DNA of 5,398 nucleotides from Chloroflexota bacterium (GTDB taxonomy: Bacteria > Chloroflexota > Dehalococcoidia > SZUA-161), in the NCBI GenBank assembly GCA_030668425.1, contig DAOUTY010000131.1:1-5398 (forward strand), read 5' to 3'. Below the pieces are notes generated by a model. It was not told the DNA's origin. It saw only the letters and a list, made by a program, of their open reading frames with translations, and ran no database searches. The position numbers were made by a program, and so were the translations under genes. Positions within the stretch are counted from its first letter, which is position 1. Each line of letters opens with the position of its first letter. Below are positions 5,213 to 5,398 of this stretch, in pieces.

Positions 5213-5334
5213 TGGCTTTTTTGGCAGATCGAAGTCGCAGTTTGCAGGGCAGGTAGAGGGAAATACAACTGCTTTCAGCGGTAAATAATGATGGAACCAC
5301 GATACTGTACGGTTTTAGTTGAAAGGAGATGATA

Positions 5335-5398
5335 ATGGTAGGTAATCTACACAGAAAATTCAAAGGTAAAAGGTATGGATTCCACGACAGCTACAAGA
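5335..5398 (+). CDS. Start of an unidentified gene (cut by right edge)
   Basis: An ATG at 5335 follows AAGGAG (5323-5328) with 6-nt spacing, a strong translation start. The frame stays open to the edge and gives 21 residues beginning MVGNLHRKFKGKRYGFHDSY. The start is basic and contains no signal peptide or motif I can assign. No convincing promoter was found just upstream. It is probably a real gene start, but the fragment is too short to name. Confidence 0.6.
   Translation, partial: MVGNLHRKFKGKRYGFHDSYK

Larger units (their letters stand above)
4899..5334. other. Palindrome-rich intergenic region without a credible gene
   Basis: This 436-base stretch separates the unknown gene from the next start. 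Reading frames here run through strong inverted repeats and have proline/arginine-heavy, low-information translations, so I do not call them genes. Five hairpins lie between 4970 and 5212 and are listed separately. Bases 4899-4969 and 5223-5320 show nothing definite. Confidence 0.6.

Noticed and set aside
4982..5288. Open frames 4982-5203 and 5034-5288
   Set aside because: They run through palindromic repeats, have no good ribosome binding site, and give Pro/Arg/Ser-rich translations without motifs.
5288..5332. 14-codon ATG-ATG frame just before the last gene, possible leader peptide
   Set aside because: No ribosome binding site, and its codons show no attenuation pattern; the overlap of its TGA with the next gene's leader is probably chance.

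Overview
The window looks like a piece of the chromosome of a strictly anaerobic bacterium. It has bacterial -35/-10 promoters, good Shine-Dalgarno sites and mid-range GC. Its core is an iron-sulfur and flavin redox operon of the kind found in anaerobes that use NADH and ferredoxin together. Chloroflexota (Dehalococcoidia-like) or Desulfobacterota-like lineages would fit, but that placement is an impression from gene style and intergenic repeats, not something the sequence proves.

Layout: (1) Positions 1-587, minus strand, hold the N-terminal 195 residues of a DUF362-family protein that runs off the left edge. (2) Positions 588-755 are a divergent intergenic region with a plausible promoter on each strand and a perfect inverted repeat. 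(3) Positions 756-3912 are a tight three-gene operon: a NuoE/HydC-like [2Fe-2S] subunit, a HydB/HndC/NuoF-like flavin subunit with extra N- and C-terminal Fe-S domains, and a short HoxU/HydA-N-like Fe-S subunit. (4) Positions 3913-4274 are a 362-base gap with a terminator-like hairpin, a strong sigma70-type promoter overlapped by an inverted repeat, and a leader of about 180 nt whose 3' part can pair with the next gene's ribosome binding site and start codon. (5) Positions 4275-4898 hold a tryptophan-rich protein I do not recognise. (6) Positions 4899-5334 are a non-coding stretch packed with imperfect palindromes resembling dispersed repeats. (7) Positions 5335-5398 hold the first 21 codons of another gene, cut by the right edge.

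How the genes work together: the three operon proteins should form a soluble complex. The FMN-containing subunit exchanges electrons with NAD(H), and the chain of Fe-S clusters passes them to or from ferredoxin and a partner enzyme. The operon has the parts of the diaphorase/bifurcation section of HydABC-type hydrogenases but no hydrogen-activating H-cluster domain and no NiFe hydrogenase gene. The terminal redox partner must therefore be outside this window or different. The third subunit also lacks the His-Cys [4Fe-4S] site normally present between its [2Fe-2S] and 2x[4Fe-4S] domains.

The points most worth following up are the catalytic-subunit-free redox module, the apparent internal duplication in its NuoE-like subunit, the missing cluster in the third subunit, and the RNA helix that can mask the start of the unknown gene at 4275.
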